64,000 nt of DNA from JAFGXT01 sp963677165 (GTDB lineage Bacteria > Verrucomicrobiota > Lentisphaeria > Victivallales > SZUA-371). The notes beneath the pieces are model-generated. The model searched no databases. It worked only from the letters and a program-made list of their open reading frames with translations, and was not told where the DNA came from. This document shows positions 9,238-17,665 of the stretch, piece by piece. Positions within the stretch are counted from its first letter, which is position 1, and each line of letters starts with the position of its first letter. Position numbers and translations under genes: made by a program. The DNA is taken from the NCBI GenBank assembly GCA_963677165.2, contig CAXXSX010000001.1, positions 1,025,543 to 1,089,542 of the forward strand, read 5' to 3'.

Positions 9238-9477
9238 CACACCTCCCTAAGACCTCTCCTATTACCACCCTCTCAAGCCATTTCCAAGACCTTGTTTAGG
9301 GCGTGGGTCCACATCCCTACCCTGAACACCCAGTAAATCCATGCTTTTTATGCACTTAACCCAGTCCTTTTATGCGCCAGCCCTAAAGCTCCCAAAAGAG
9401 GCTGGGAATGACCCGCCCCTTCAAATTGTCCCATAGCAAGCGCCAGCCCTCCCCTCAAGCCAGTCAGGAGCTCGCTC

Positions 9478-10689
9478 ATGGACGCCTTCATCGCGCGCCA
9501 GCCCATCTTCGATAGCGAAATCGATCTCTTTGCCTACGAGCTGCTCTTTCGCAGCGGCTGGACCAACGCCTACAGCGGCACCGATCCCGACCAGTCGACG
9601 CGGGAGGTGATCGTCAACAGCAGCATGGTTTTCGAACTCGACACCCTCGTCGGTGGCAAGCTGGCCTTCATCAACCTCAGCACCGATGTCTTGCGCTGCC
9701 GCGATCTCTTGATCCTCCCAGCCAACCGGGTGGTGGCCGAAATTCTCGAAACCATCGAGCCCGACGAAGAGCTCATCGCCGCGGTGAAGGCGGTCAAAGA
9801 AGCGGGCTTCACCGTCGCCCTCGACGACTTCGTCGATGCCCCCCGCTTCGCCCCCTTGGTCGATCTCACCGACATCATCAAGGTCGACTGGATGGTCAGC
9901 CCCCCCGCCGAGCGCCGCCGCATGGCCGAGGTCTATCTCCCTCGTGGCATCAAGCTCTTGGCGGAGAAGGTCGAAAGCCGCGAAGAGTTCGAAGAGGCGC
10001 GCGATCTCGGCTACGACTACTTCCAGGGCTACTTCTTCGCCAAACCCGAAATCCTGCATCGCAAGAAACTCGCGACCTCAAAGCTCGCCCATTTCAACGC
10101 CCTCAAAGAGCTGCAAAAGCCCGAGCTCGATCTCGACAAGCTCGAGTGCATCCTCAAACGCGACCTCGGCCTCTCTTTTAAGCTCTTGCGCTATATCAAC
10201 TCGGCCTTCTTTGGCTTCAAAGCAGAGGTCCAATCGGTGCGCCACGCCCTGACCCTCCTGGGCCAACGCGAGCTCAAGCGCTGGCTCAAGCTCGTCCTCA
10301 TGGCCAGCCTGGCCAAAGGCCACCCCACCGAGCTCCTCTACCAAGCGCTCTTTCGCAGCCGTTTTCTCGAGTTGCTGGCCCCCATCTTCGCCCCTGGCCG
10401 CAACCAAGACCTCTTCCTAGTCGGGCTCTTCTCCCTCATCGACACCCTCATTGGCCAAGACATGGCCTCCTTGCTCACCGATCTGCCCCTGCCCCTCGAG
10501 GTCAACCACACCCTGCTGCGCCTACCTCAAGCCCCCTACCTCCCTGCCCTCGAATGCTGCGAGGCGATGGAGCGAGCCCAATGGGAGAATCTCGAAGGCG
10601 TCGACACCGATGAACGGCGACAGGTCGCCCAAGTCTATCTCGAAGCCTTGCTCTGGGCCCAAGGCGCGACCAACGAGCTCGATGATTGA
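9478..10689 (+). CDS. EAL-HDOD domain signalling protein (degenerate EAL)
   Basis: 403 residues, with AGGAG 8 nt before the ATG. The N-terminal half is an EAL-type fold (FIARQPIFD, AYELLFRSGW where active enzymes have EAL, IKVDWM, LLAEKVES, FQGYFFAKPE). The C-terminal half is an HDOD domain (FKLLRYINSAFFG, VRHALTLLGQRELKRWL). The EAL signature is YELL and several metal ligands differ, so this is probably a non-catalytic c-di-GMP sensor or adaptor of the YuxH/CdgJ type. It is divergent from selD and stands alone. Confidence 0.85.
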   Translation: MDAFIARQPIFDSEIDLFAYELLFRSGWTNAYSGTDPDQSTREVIVNSSMVFELDTLVGGKLAFINLSTDVLRCRDLLILPANRVVAEILETIEPDEELIAAVKAVKEAGFTVALDDFVDAPRFAPLVDLTDIIKVDWMVSPPAERRRMAEVYLPRGIKLLAEKVESREEFEEARDLGYDYFQGYFFAKPEILHRKKLATSKLAHFNALKELQKPELDLDKLECILKRDLGLSFKLLRYINSAFFGFKAEVQSVRHALTLLGQRELKRWLKLVLMASLAKGHPTELLYQALFRSRFLELLAPIFAPGRNQDLFLVGLFSLIDTLIGQDMASLLTDLPLPLEVNHTLLRLPQAPYLPALECCEAMERAQWENLEGVDTDERRQVAQVYLEALLWAQGATNELDD

Positions 10690-10737
10690 CCCCAGCCCAA
10701 TGCGTGCACAGCCCCCTCGCGCAAGAGGCTGACCTAG

Positions 10738-10796
10738 GTCGCGTTCGAAATCAAAACAACTCCCTGTGCATCGCTTCTTTGGACTCGAACGCGGCA
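10738..10796. repeat. GCGTTCGAA motif, copies 3 and 4 as an inverted pair
   Basis: GTCGCGTTCGAAATCAAAAC (plus, from 10738) and GCCGCGTTCGAGTCC (minus, ending near 10796) face each other in the 400-bp gap between the EAL-HDOD gene and the next MCP. Nothing else recognisable is in that gap. Confidence 0.6.
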
Positions 10797-11090
10797 CCAC
10801 CTCGACGCTCGCCCTACTTGCCCCCCGCGGCCCCTCGCCCTGCTCGGGTGATGACTCATTAACAGGTCTCCAGTAAAAGCGGTATAAGTTCAGATCGAAA
10901 GCGCATAGTATTGGGCCATCGTCCACACACACAAGCTGCCAGCAATCAAAGAGAAGCCCAAAACCGATAAAAGAATGGTGTTCCAAAAAAGTTCAAAAAG
11001 CCCCCTATTGTGGAATTCCCAATGGCCCATGCTTGTCTCCTGACTGTCGGAAAAAACAGCCAATGAGGCGCACGCATCGACGGAGAAACC

Positions 11091-13094
11091 ATGAAGATTT
11101 GGCGGGCTTTATTAGACCTTTCGCTGACCAGCAAGATATTTGGCCCCATGGTGCTCTTGGCTACCATGCTCACACTCGTGGCTGCCTGGCTCTTCTCCAA
11201 CAACCTCGACGAGATACAACGCGACGCCTCAAAGCGCTTGATGCAAGCCAAAATTGACGCAGTGCAGGCGGCCATCCGCCAGGAAGAAAACTCAGTGCTC
11301 AAACAAGCCGCGATCTTTAGCAAAGACCGCCGCATCATCAGCGCCTATCTGGCGGCCAACCAGGGCAATATCGATGACCCAGAGGATCCGCGAGTGCAGG
11401 CGGCCCGCGTGGCGCTGCGTGAACAATTCATGGACTACCAAGAAGGGATTAAGACCACCGGAGCCAAGAGCTACCGCTTGCATCTTCACCTGCCACCCGC
11501 GCGCTCCTTCTTGCGCACCTGGCGCCCACTGCAAGCCAAGAAAAATGGCGATTGGGTGGATCTCTCCGACGATCTCTCCTCCTTTCGGCAAATGGTCTTG
11601 GATGTCAACAGCACCAAGCAGAGCGAGCGAGGCATTGAGGCGGGCCGCGGCGGCTTGGTCATCCGCGGAGTGGTCCCCGTCAACGACGGCGAGCGTCACC
11701 TCGGTTCGCTAGAGGTCTACAGCTCATTTTCGGTGATCTCCAAGAGCCTAGCTGAGGAAGAGGGGCTCAAGATGAGCCTCTTGCTCAACGAAGAGATGCT
11801 CGAAGTCACCAAGAGCTTACAGGACCCGACACAGTATCCACTCTTGGGAAATTTCGTGTTGATAGATGGGCAGGACAACGCGCAGATCTTAAACGAACTC
11901 GGCGAGAGCTTCCTCGAGCAGGGCAAGCACGAGGCGGTCTTTCGCTGTGATGGCCACCACACCTACGCAGCCTTCCCCATCCATGACTACGCTGGCAAGC
12001 AGCTGGCGGTGATGGTGCTAGAGCTCGACACCAGCGAATCGTCGACCCTGGTCTCTGGGGTGCTGCTCTTCCTCATCTTGGCTATTGGCGTGGCGGTGCT
12101 CTTATTGGTCCTCTATGGCTTCTGGGCTATCAATCAATTGGTCATCAAGCCAGTCAAGCGGGCGCGCTCTTTTGCCCAAAAGCTGGCCCAAGGCCAGCTC
12201 GATACCCGCCTCCCTGTTGACAACCGCGATGAGATCAATCGCCTCCAGAAGGCGCTCAACTACATGGCCGAGGGTATCTCCAAGGTCATCGAATCCATCC
12301 AATTGGCGGTGATGCAGCTCAACCAGAACTCGGGCACTTTGGATGACCGTTCGGGGGCGCTCTCGGCCGGTGCCACAGAGCAAACCTCATCGGTTGAAGA
12401 GGTCAACCTGTCGATGGCCGATATTCGCGCCAGCACCAACCAAATTTCAGCCGAAGCCAAAGAGACTGAAGTCCTCGCTCAGGACACCAACAGCAATGCC
12501 AAGACAGCCGGCGAATCTGTACTTCAGACCGTCGATGAAATGAAGAATATCGTCAGCCGTATCCAAGTGATTGAAGAGATTGCTCGCCAGACCAACCTCC
12601 TCGCGCTCAACGCCGCGATTGAAGCAGCCCGGGCAGGAGAGCACGGTCGCGGCTTCGCGGTGGTCGCCGGCGAGGTCCGCAAGCTCGCCGAGCGCAGCGG
12701 CAGCGCCGCCGCAGAGATTCGGGATCTGTCGGCAACCAGCATCCAGGTCGCGAACACCGCTGGCGACAGCATTGGCGCCCTCTTGCCCCGCATTCAGCAA
12801 AGCGCTGAGCTGGTGCGCAGCATCAGTCAGCTGAGCGCTCTGCAACAAGAGCGCGTCGAGAGCATCAGCGTGGCATTGCAACAAACCTCAACGGTCGCCG
12901 AATCCTTTACCGACGTCGCTCACAATATCCGCGAGACGGCTGTTGATCTTGAAGAGCTGAGCGAGGCCATTGAACAGACGGTCTCCTTCTTCTCCTTGAG
13001 CGGTGGTGGCAGTGGAGCAGAGAGCTTGGCCATCGCGGTCTCACAGGTCGTCGATCAGTTTCAGCTGCAGCAGGCGCTGGAGCTCGATGACTAA
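11091..13094 (+). CDS. Methyl-accepting chemotaxis protein, large periplasmic sensor
   Basis: 667 residues. Transmembrane segments lie near 15-38 and 323-350 and enclose a periplasmic sensor of about 285 residues that resembles a double Cache domain (LHLHLPPARSFLRTW, GRGGLVIRGVVPV). A HAMP domain (INQLVIKPVKRARSFAQKLA) and a signalling domain with IARQTNLLALNAAIEAARAG follow. It is a paralogue of the receptor at 17666-19554, with the same sensor layout and motifs. Its stop codon TAA is also the left target-site copy of an inserted MITE at 13095. Confidence 0.93.
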   Translation: MKIWRALLDLSLTSKIFGPMVLLATMLTLVAAWLFSNNLDEIQRDASKRLMQAKIDAVQAAIRQEENSVLKQAAIFSKDRRIISAYLAANQGNIDDPEDPRVQAARVALREQFMDYQEGIKTTGAKSYRLHLHLPPARSFLRTWRPLQAKKNGDWVDLSDDLSSFRQMVLDVNSTKQSERGIEAGRGGLVIRGVVPVNDGERHLGSLEVYSSFSVISKSLAEEEGLKMSLLLNEEMLEVTKSLQDPTQYPLLGNFVLIDGQDNAQILNELGESFLEQGKHEAVFRCDGHHTYAAFPIHDYAGKQLAVMVLELDTSESSTLVSGVLLFLILAIGVAVLLLVLYGFWAINQLVIKPVKRARSFAQKLAQGQLDTRLPVDNRDEINRLQKALNYMAEGISKVIESIQLAVMQLNQNSGTLDDRSGALSAGATEQTSSVEEVNLSMADIRASTNQISAEAKETEVLAQDTNSNAKTAGESVLQTVDEMKNIVSRIQVIEEIARQTNLLALNAAIEAARAGEHGRGFAVVAGEVRKLAERSGSAAAEIRDLSATSIQVANTAGDSIGALLPRIQQSAELVRSISQLSALQQERVESISVALQQTSTVAESFTDVAHNIRETAVDLEELSEAIEQTVSFFSLSGGGSGAESLAIAVSQVVDQFQLQQALELDD

Positions 13095-13250
13095 GGGTCT
13101 GTCCAGAAAAAGTGCGCGCATTCGGCGAAGTAGTCTTCCTGAGTTCAAGGAGGGGAAAGTGAGTCATAGTGAGCTATGGCGAGCTTTTCTCGACGCTGAA
13201 ATCGGCAAGAGGACAAGCCGCAGAAGCAGCAGTTTTTTTTGGACAGCCCC
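13095..13250. repeat. MITE-like element, terminus variant GGGTCTGTCCAGAAAAA
   Basis: 156 bp. The left end GGGTCTGTCCAGAAAAA pairs with the complement of TTTTTTTTGGACAGCCCC. It is flanked by TAA at 13092-13094 (the MCP stop codon) and 13251-13253. The core is a diverged version of the family-1 core (GTGAGTCATAGTGAGCTATG). Confidence 0.8.
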
Positions 13251-13253
13251 TAA

Positions 13254-13586
13254 GGGTCTGCGTGTAAATCGAGTAACTGAATTCGACCCCTAGCCCCTTC
13301 GACTAAACCAGGAATCACACAAATGCGAACAACGAGAGCCTCCCACCACCGAGCCGTTGAGGAGCAAGAACCCTGCAATAGCAGGCGATTGCGTCACAAA
13401 ACGCGGAGGAACTGTTGGCGTTTTGTGTAGCGATTCCATGATTCCTGGTTTAGCTCAGGGTCAGGATGAGTTCGTCGAGTTCACGGAGCGGATTCGCGGT
13501 CATAGTGGGCTACTACAAGGATTCGCGACACCAAAATCGGCGTGCTCAAGCGCCGCACAAAGAGCAGTTTGGTTTCGAGCGGCCCC
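13254..13586. repeat. MITE-like element interrupted by a palindromic repeat
   Basis: The left end GGGTCTGCGTGTAAAT lies at 13254. The core and right arm (GCAGTTTGGTTTCGAGCGGC) continue from 13454 to about 13586. The two parts are separated by a complete CTAAACCAGG element at 13303-13453, which split a CCCTTCGA...CTCAGG segment. This is a nested insertion. Confidence 0.7.
13303..13453. repeat. Palindromic CTAAACCAGGAATCA element, copy A
   Basis: 151 bp bounded by CTAAACCAGGAATCA and its exact complement TGATTCCTGGTTTAG. It has internal stems such as ACAAAACGC with GCGTTTTGT. Two closely related copies lie at 37849 and 38580. Confidence 0.85.
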
Positions 13587-13678
13587 AAAGCCGACTTTGG
13601 CTAGGAATTCGTCTCCCAATCTGCACCTCAGTCGCTATTGCAGTCTGCTGGCATTGCCGGGTAGAGTGTGGTCGCTTA

Positions 13679-13834
13679 GGGGGCTTGCAGAAATAGATTG
13701 CCTGCAACCGGCGCGGTGAGCGCGCCGAGTTCAAGGAGCGGATTCGTAGTCATCGTGGGCTATTACAAGGATTCGCGACAGAAATCGGAGCGCTCACAAG
13801 CCGCAGAGAGCGCAATCTATTTTTGTGAGCCTCC
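13679..13834. repeat. MITE-like element, terminus variant with AAATAGATTGC
   Basis: 156 bp. The left end GGGGGCTTGCAGAAATAG matches the complement of the right end CTATTTTTGTGAGCCTCC. It is flanked by TTA at 13676-13678 and 13835-13837. The core is the same as family 1 (GGATTCGTAGTC, GTGGGCTATTACAAGG). Confidence 0.82.
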
Positions 13835-13870
13835 TTAGGGCCCATACACCTTGAACACGCTGGGAGTACG

Positions 13871-14350
13871 ATGGACACGATTGAAAACTTCTCCGTTGAA
13901 GAGTTGATGACCGCTGCTCGCACTGCTGCGCTTGAGAAGCGAATGAATGACGCGTCGCTGCTGCTCGACCAAATCCTGGAGCGCGATCCCAATCACATTC
14001 GAGCGCTCGACCTCTATGGTTTCGTGCGATACTTCCAGAAGCGCTACTATGTCGCTGAGGGCTACAATCGCGAGGTCCTCGCGCGCCTCCCTGGACATGC
14101 CTACGCGCTCAAAGGCCTGGGCCTCTGCTTGGCTCGCACTCAACGGCTCGAAGAGGGGCTAAAGTTGGTGCGCGAGGCGATCACCTGCAAACCAACCTGG
14201 GCCGACCCTTATTGGGATATGGCGGTTGTTCTCAACGAGAATGAACGCTTTGAAGAGGCGATTGAGGTCCTAGATGAGGCCATTGAGAAGCTGACTGAGA
14301 CCGCTCGCTTCGAAAGCTTTAAAGAAAAAATCAAGGAGCGAATGGGATGA
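13871..14350 (+). CDS. Small cytoplasmic TPR protein
   Basis: 159 residues, no signal peptide. Four helix-pair repeats are visible (AASLLLDQILERDPNHIRAL-like, YVAEGYNREVLARLPGHAYA, LEEGLKLVREAITCKPTWAD, FEEAIEVLDEAIEKL), a tetratricopeptide solenoid that binds partner proteins. It overlaps the following SDR gene by four bases (ATGA), so both are co-translated. A partner is not predictable. Confidence 0.8.
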   Translation: MDTIENFSVEELMTAARTAALEKRMNDASLLLDQILERDPNHIRALDLYGFVRYFQKRYYVAEGYNREVLARLPGHAYALKGLGLCLARTQRLEEGLKLVREAITCKPTWADPYWDMAVVLNENERFEEAIEVLDEAIEKLTETARFESFKEKIKERMG

Positions 14351-15153
14351 CACAGCTGCTTGGGAGCCGCGTGCTCATCACCGGAGCGGGTAGCGGCATT
14401 GGCCGGCTGATGGCGCTTGAGATCGCCCAGCGCGGCGGGTTGCCCATCCTCTGGGATATCGACGGCGCATCTTTGGGGAGGCTGGTCTGTGAGCTCAATG
14501 AGCTCGGGGCAACAGAGTTCTCTACAGCCGCGGTCGATATCTCTGACCGAGGGCAAGTCGAGGCCGCAGCCGCGGCGGCCTTGGCCGCTGGCCCGGTTGA
14601 CATCATCATCAACAATGCAGGGGTTGTCAGCGGCAAGGCCTTGCTTGAGCTAAGCGATGAGGAGATAGAGAAGACTTTTGGCGTCAACACCCTCTCTCTC
14701 TTCTGGACCACGCGGGCTTTCTTGCCCTCGATGATAGCAAGGAAACGTGGCCACATCGTCACCATTGCCTCTGCAGCGGGGACCATTGGCGTCTCGAAGC
14801 TGACAGATTATAGCGCGTCGAAGTTCGCGGCCTTCGGCTTTGACGAGTCATTGCGCGTTGAACTCCGTCAGCAAGCCTCCTCAATCAAGACCACCATTGT
14901 CTGCCCCTACTACATTGATACTGGCATGTTCAAAGGGGTCAAGACCCGCTTCTCAGCGCTCTTGCCGATTCTTGATGAGGAGCAGGTCGCGACCAAGATC
15001 ATCAAAGCGATCGAGGGGGATCGAGCGCGTCTTTACATGCCCCCCCTCGTCTATCTGGTCCCCTTGTTGCGGATGCTACCACCGCGCCTCTTTGACCGGA
15101 TCGCCAATATCCTCGGCATCAACGTCTCCATGGATGCCTTCAAAGGGCGCTGA
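14347..15153 (+). CDS. Short-chain dehydrogenase/reductase
   Basis: 268 residues, classical SDR. The cofactor loop TGAGSGIG lies at 12-19, structural NNAG at 89-92, catalytic Ser near 142 and YSASK at 155-159. Asp after the second strand (LWDIDG) favours NAD(H). The C-terminal tail (LPPRLFDRIANILGI) resembles lipid- or retinol-type SDRs (RDH10/HSD17B11-like), which suggests a hydrophobic substrate; this is inference. It is coupled to the TPR gene and convergent with tpx, with only 12 bp between stops. Confidence 0.88.
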   Translation: MTQLLGSRVLITGAGSGIGRLMALEIAQRGGLPILWDIDGASLGRLVCELNELGATEFSTAAVDISDRGQVEAAAAAALAAGPVDIIINNAGVVSGKALLELSDEEIEKTFGVNTLSLFWTTRAFLPSMIARKRGHIVTIASAAGTIGVSKLTDYSASKFAAFGFDESLRVELRQQASSIKTTIVCPYYIDTGMFKGVKTRFSALLPILDEEQVATKIIKAIEGDRARLYMPPLVYLVPLLRMLPPRLFDRIANILGINVSMDAFKGR

Positions 15154-15165
15154 GCAGCCCAGGCT

Positions 15166-15666
15166 CTAGCCAATGGCCTTGAGCGCCGCCTCGTAATTGG
15201 GTTCCTCAACAATTTCGGGTACCAGCTCTGTATAGGTCACGGTGCCCTCAGCATCGAGGATGACGATCGCCCTCGCCATCAAGCCCGCCATGGGACCGTC
15301 GACGATCTCTACGCCATAGCTTTGGGCAAACTTACCAGTGCGGAAATCTGAAGCGTTGACCACATTCTCGATCCCCTCACTTGAGCAAAAGCGCCCATGA
15401 GCGAAGGGAAGATCCATCGAAGCACAGACGACTTCGACTCCCTCGAGCTTGCCTGCTTCCACATTGAAGCGGCGCACGCTGGCAGCGCAGACTGGGGTAT
15501 CCAGGCTCGGGAAGATGTTGAGGACAACTTGCTTGCCCCGCAAATCACTGGAGCTCAGCGCCGAAAGGTCGGTCTTAACCAATTCGAAATCTGGCGCCTT
15601 CGACCCCACCTTGGGGAGCTCACCATTGGTGTTGATGGGGTTGCCTTTCAGTAGAATTTGAGCCAT
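15166..15666 (-). CDS. tpx: Thiol peroxidase (atypical 2-Cys peroxiredoxin)
   Basis: 166 residues from the ATG at 15666, which has AGAGGAG upstream and fits the family start (MAQILLKGNPI). The open frame extends further upstream but without similarity. The peroxidatic Cys is in SLDTPVCAASVRRFN and the resolving Cys in MDLPFAHGRFC. It reduces hydroperoxides in the cytoplasm (periplasm in some species; no signal peptide here) using thioredoxin. Confidence 0.95.
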   Translation of the reverse strand: MAQILLKGNPINTNGELPKVGSKAPDFELVKTDLSALSSSDLRGKQVVLNIFPSLDTPVCAASVRRFNVEAGKLEGVEVVCASMDLPFAHGRFCSSEGIENVVNASDFRTGKFAQSYGVEIVDGPMAGLMARAIVILDAEGTVTYTELVPEIVEEPNYEAALKAIG

Positions 15667-15868
15667 TTCGCACTCCTCTTGGCACGCTAGCGGCGAGCCT
15701 AAAAAAAGAAAATCGTCAGTCAGAAAGATCAGGACTCTATGTCCATATTCGCTGTTGGTTACGAGACAGCTCGCCAAAGCGTTCACCGAAAAATGGAGAT
15801 TCTTTGACTGATATCGATGGCACTTGAGGAGGGCTGGTGTTGACTGAGTACGACTGGCGCGTAGCACC

Positions 15869-16031
15869 TAGATGACTGAGGCAGAAGTAACGAGCCGGAG
15901 GACGAAGGAGCTGGCGTCGAGTTCGAGAAGCGAGGAGACAGCTGTGGCAGCGCCACCGCACCGACGAGCGACGAAGAAATCGACGTCAGGGACAAGTCAC
16001 ACCGGCTTGGGACTTCTGCCGAGGTCATCTA
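15869..16031. repeat. MITE-like element with TAGATGAC termini
   Basis: 163 bp. The left end (TAGATGAC, then GCAGAAGT and GCCGG) matches the complement of the right end over about 30 positions (TAGATGAC, GCAGAAGT, AGCCGG conserved). The core GTCGAGTTCGAGAAGCGA and AGAAATCGACG echoes the family-1 core. It fills most of the 400-bp gap between tpx and the next gene and may supply part of that gene's upstream region. Confidence 0.7.
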
Positions 16032-16070
16032 AGTTGAAGGCAACCTCCAGCCAATTCTAAAAGGAGCGCC

Positions 16071-17288
16071 ATGTACATCACAGCATTTGTCAACCGCGAT
16101 GAGCTCTTTGACCTCGCCACTCGCTGGCTCGCCGGAGACCTCCAAGCGGGTGATGGTCGCTTCGCAACCGAGGCATTCACTTTCGAGAGCTTGATCTCTG
16201 CACCCACCGCTCTGATGCTGGCACACAAAATCGGCCAAGTGGTTGCTCAAGGGCCTATCCGCACTGAGCGGGTGCGTAACAAGGACACCGTTCGCCGTCG
16301 CCTTGTTGAGACGATTGCAGAAAGCACGCCGCGAATTCGCGAACTCTATCAATGCTACCAAAACAACCCTCGAGACTACTTCCCCCAAACCCCAGCCGAC
16401 ATCACCCTGGCTTACAGTGCGGATGGGCGCCTTGTCGGGATGACGCGGATCAAACGCACCCAGCGAATTGCAGAGAAAGTCTCGCGGCGAATCTCAGATC
16501 GCTTGGCTGGCCACATCAACCAGACCGCCATCGAGATCGCGCGGCAACGTGCAGAAAAAGCCCATCTGCCCTTGGAAGCCCTTATCTCAAGCATCGACGA
16601 AATGAGTAGTGACTTCGAGGAGGCCGAGCGGCGCGTGGCACGTGCCTTCAGCGAAGGGCTTACCTTCTCACCAGAGGAGCTGAGGATTGATGATATCGTT
16701 GGCTTCAAGTTTGTCGGCAGCGATAGACAGCTCGAGCTCATCGAGCGCGTACTGCTCAACACCCCTAATGTAAGCTTGGTAGAACGAGAGCTGCATCGTG
16801 GACAGTACAATGACACCAATATTTTGGTTGATATCAACTTGCCCTCGAAGGAGGAGATCCTCCAGCGCGCAAAGGAGCTAGATCCCAGGCAGGTCGCACG
16901 ACGAGGGCTCGAGCCCAAACATTTCCAACGTGATCTTGCGGCCTACTTGGAACGTGGTCGCGATACCTTTAGAGCGGAGTTCATCCTCACCTCCTGTGAG
17001 GAACTCGTTGAGTCAGAGTTTGGGCGCAGTATCCACGAAGAGCGGATCCTCGAGCAGCGCCGCAAACTCGCCTATCGAGGACGCATCGCCCACAACGCCC
17101 GTTACATTATCGAGTATCTCCTCCATTTCGCTGTCTCACCTGAGATAGCCATCAACCAGATCCCCTTTGCGATGGATGGGCGCTATCTGCCCGACACTTT
17201 CAACCAGCAGATCAATCGGCTTTTCGGTATTGACGCAGACAGCCCGCTCTTTGACGACTACTTGATGCAGGTTGCCAGCAAAGCCTGA
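16071..17288 (+). CDS. Uncharacterised 405-residue cytoplasmic protein
   Basis: AAAAGGAG precedes the ATG. The protein has no signal peptide or membrane segment. It is mostly helical, with charged coiled-coil-like stretches at about 135-205 (SRRISDRLAGHINQTAIEIA, SSDFEEAERRVARAF). A central segment with LRIDDIVGFKFVGSDRQLEL is loosely reminiscent of the RelA/SpoT nucleotidyltransferase core, but I do not see the synthetase motifs, so this is only a weak hint. It is transcribed alone, between a MITE and an MCP gene. Confidence 0.6.
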   Translation: MYITAFVNRDELFDLATRWLAGDLQAGDGRFATEAFTFESLISAPTALMLAHKIGQVVAQGPIRTERVRNKDTVRRRLVETIAESTPRIRELYQCYQNNPRDYFPQTPADITLAYSADGRLVGMTRIKRTQRIAEKVSRRISDRLAGHINQTAIEIARQRAEKAHLPLEALISSIDEMSSDFEEAERRVARAFSEGLTFSPEELRIDDIVGFKFVGSDRQLELIERVLLNTPNVSLVERELHRGQYNDTNILVDINLPSKEEILQRAKELDPRQVARRGLEPKHFQRDLAAYLERGRDTFRAEFILTSCEELVESEFGRSIHEERILEQRRKLAYRGRIAHNARYIIEYLLHFAVSPEIAINQIPFAMDGRYLPDTFNQQINRLFGIDADSPLFDDYLMQVASKA

Positions 17289-17665
17289 AGCAAGGAGCTT
17301 CACGGTGTTTCGTTTAGCTACAGTTGGAGTGAAAAAAAAAACTGGGCTCAGACCATCTTCTAGGCCCTGGGAATCTGCGCATTCTGGCTCGCTGACAACA
17401 CTTGCACGATACAAACCCTGTCTACTTAGTGGAGAGATGCTATCCCATTCATCGGGTCGGCCGCAAAATCGACTACACTTTTGGGGTACTTTTGTCAACA
17501 TAAGCCGACGTAAAACCACAACAAAGCACCCTAAGTGTCTGTCAACAATAAATTTTTGAACCTCCACTGCAAAGAAGGACCCCAAAAAGCATTTCAAAGA
17601 TGAAATAGGACTCCTCCCTCAAACGATTCATCTCAGCAAGTGGCTCAAAAAACCAAGGAAGAAAG
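17289..17665. other. Intergenic gap, no gene seen
   Basis: 377 bp without a credible ORF. A short TGAAGC/GCTTCA hairpin right after the upstream stop (about 17286-17302) might be a weak terminator. An AT-richer stretch at 17490-17560 could hold the promoter of the following MCP. No strong sequence match was seen. Confidence 0.4.
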
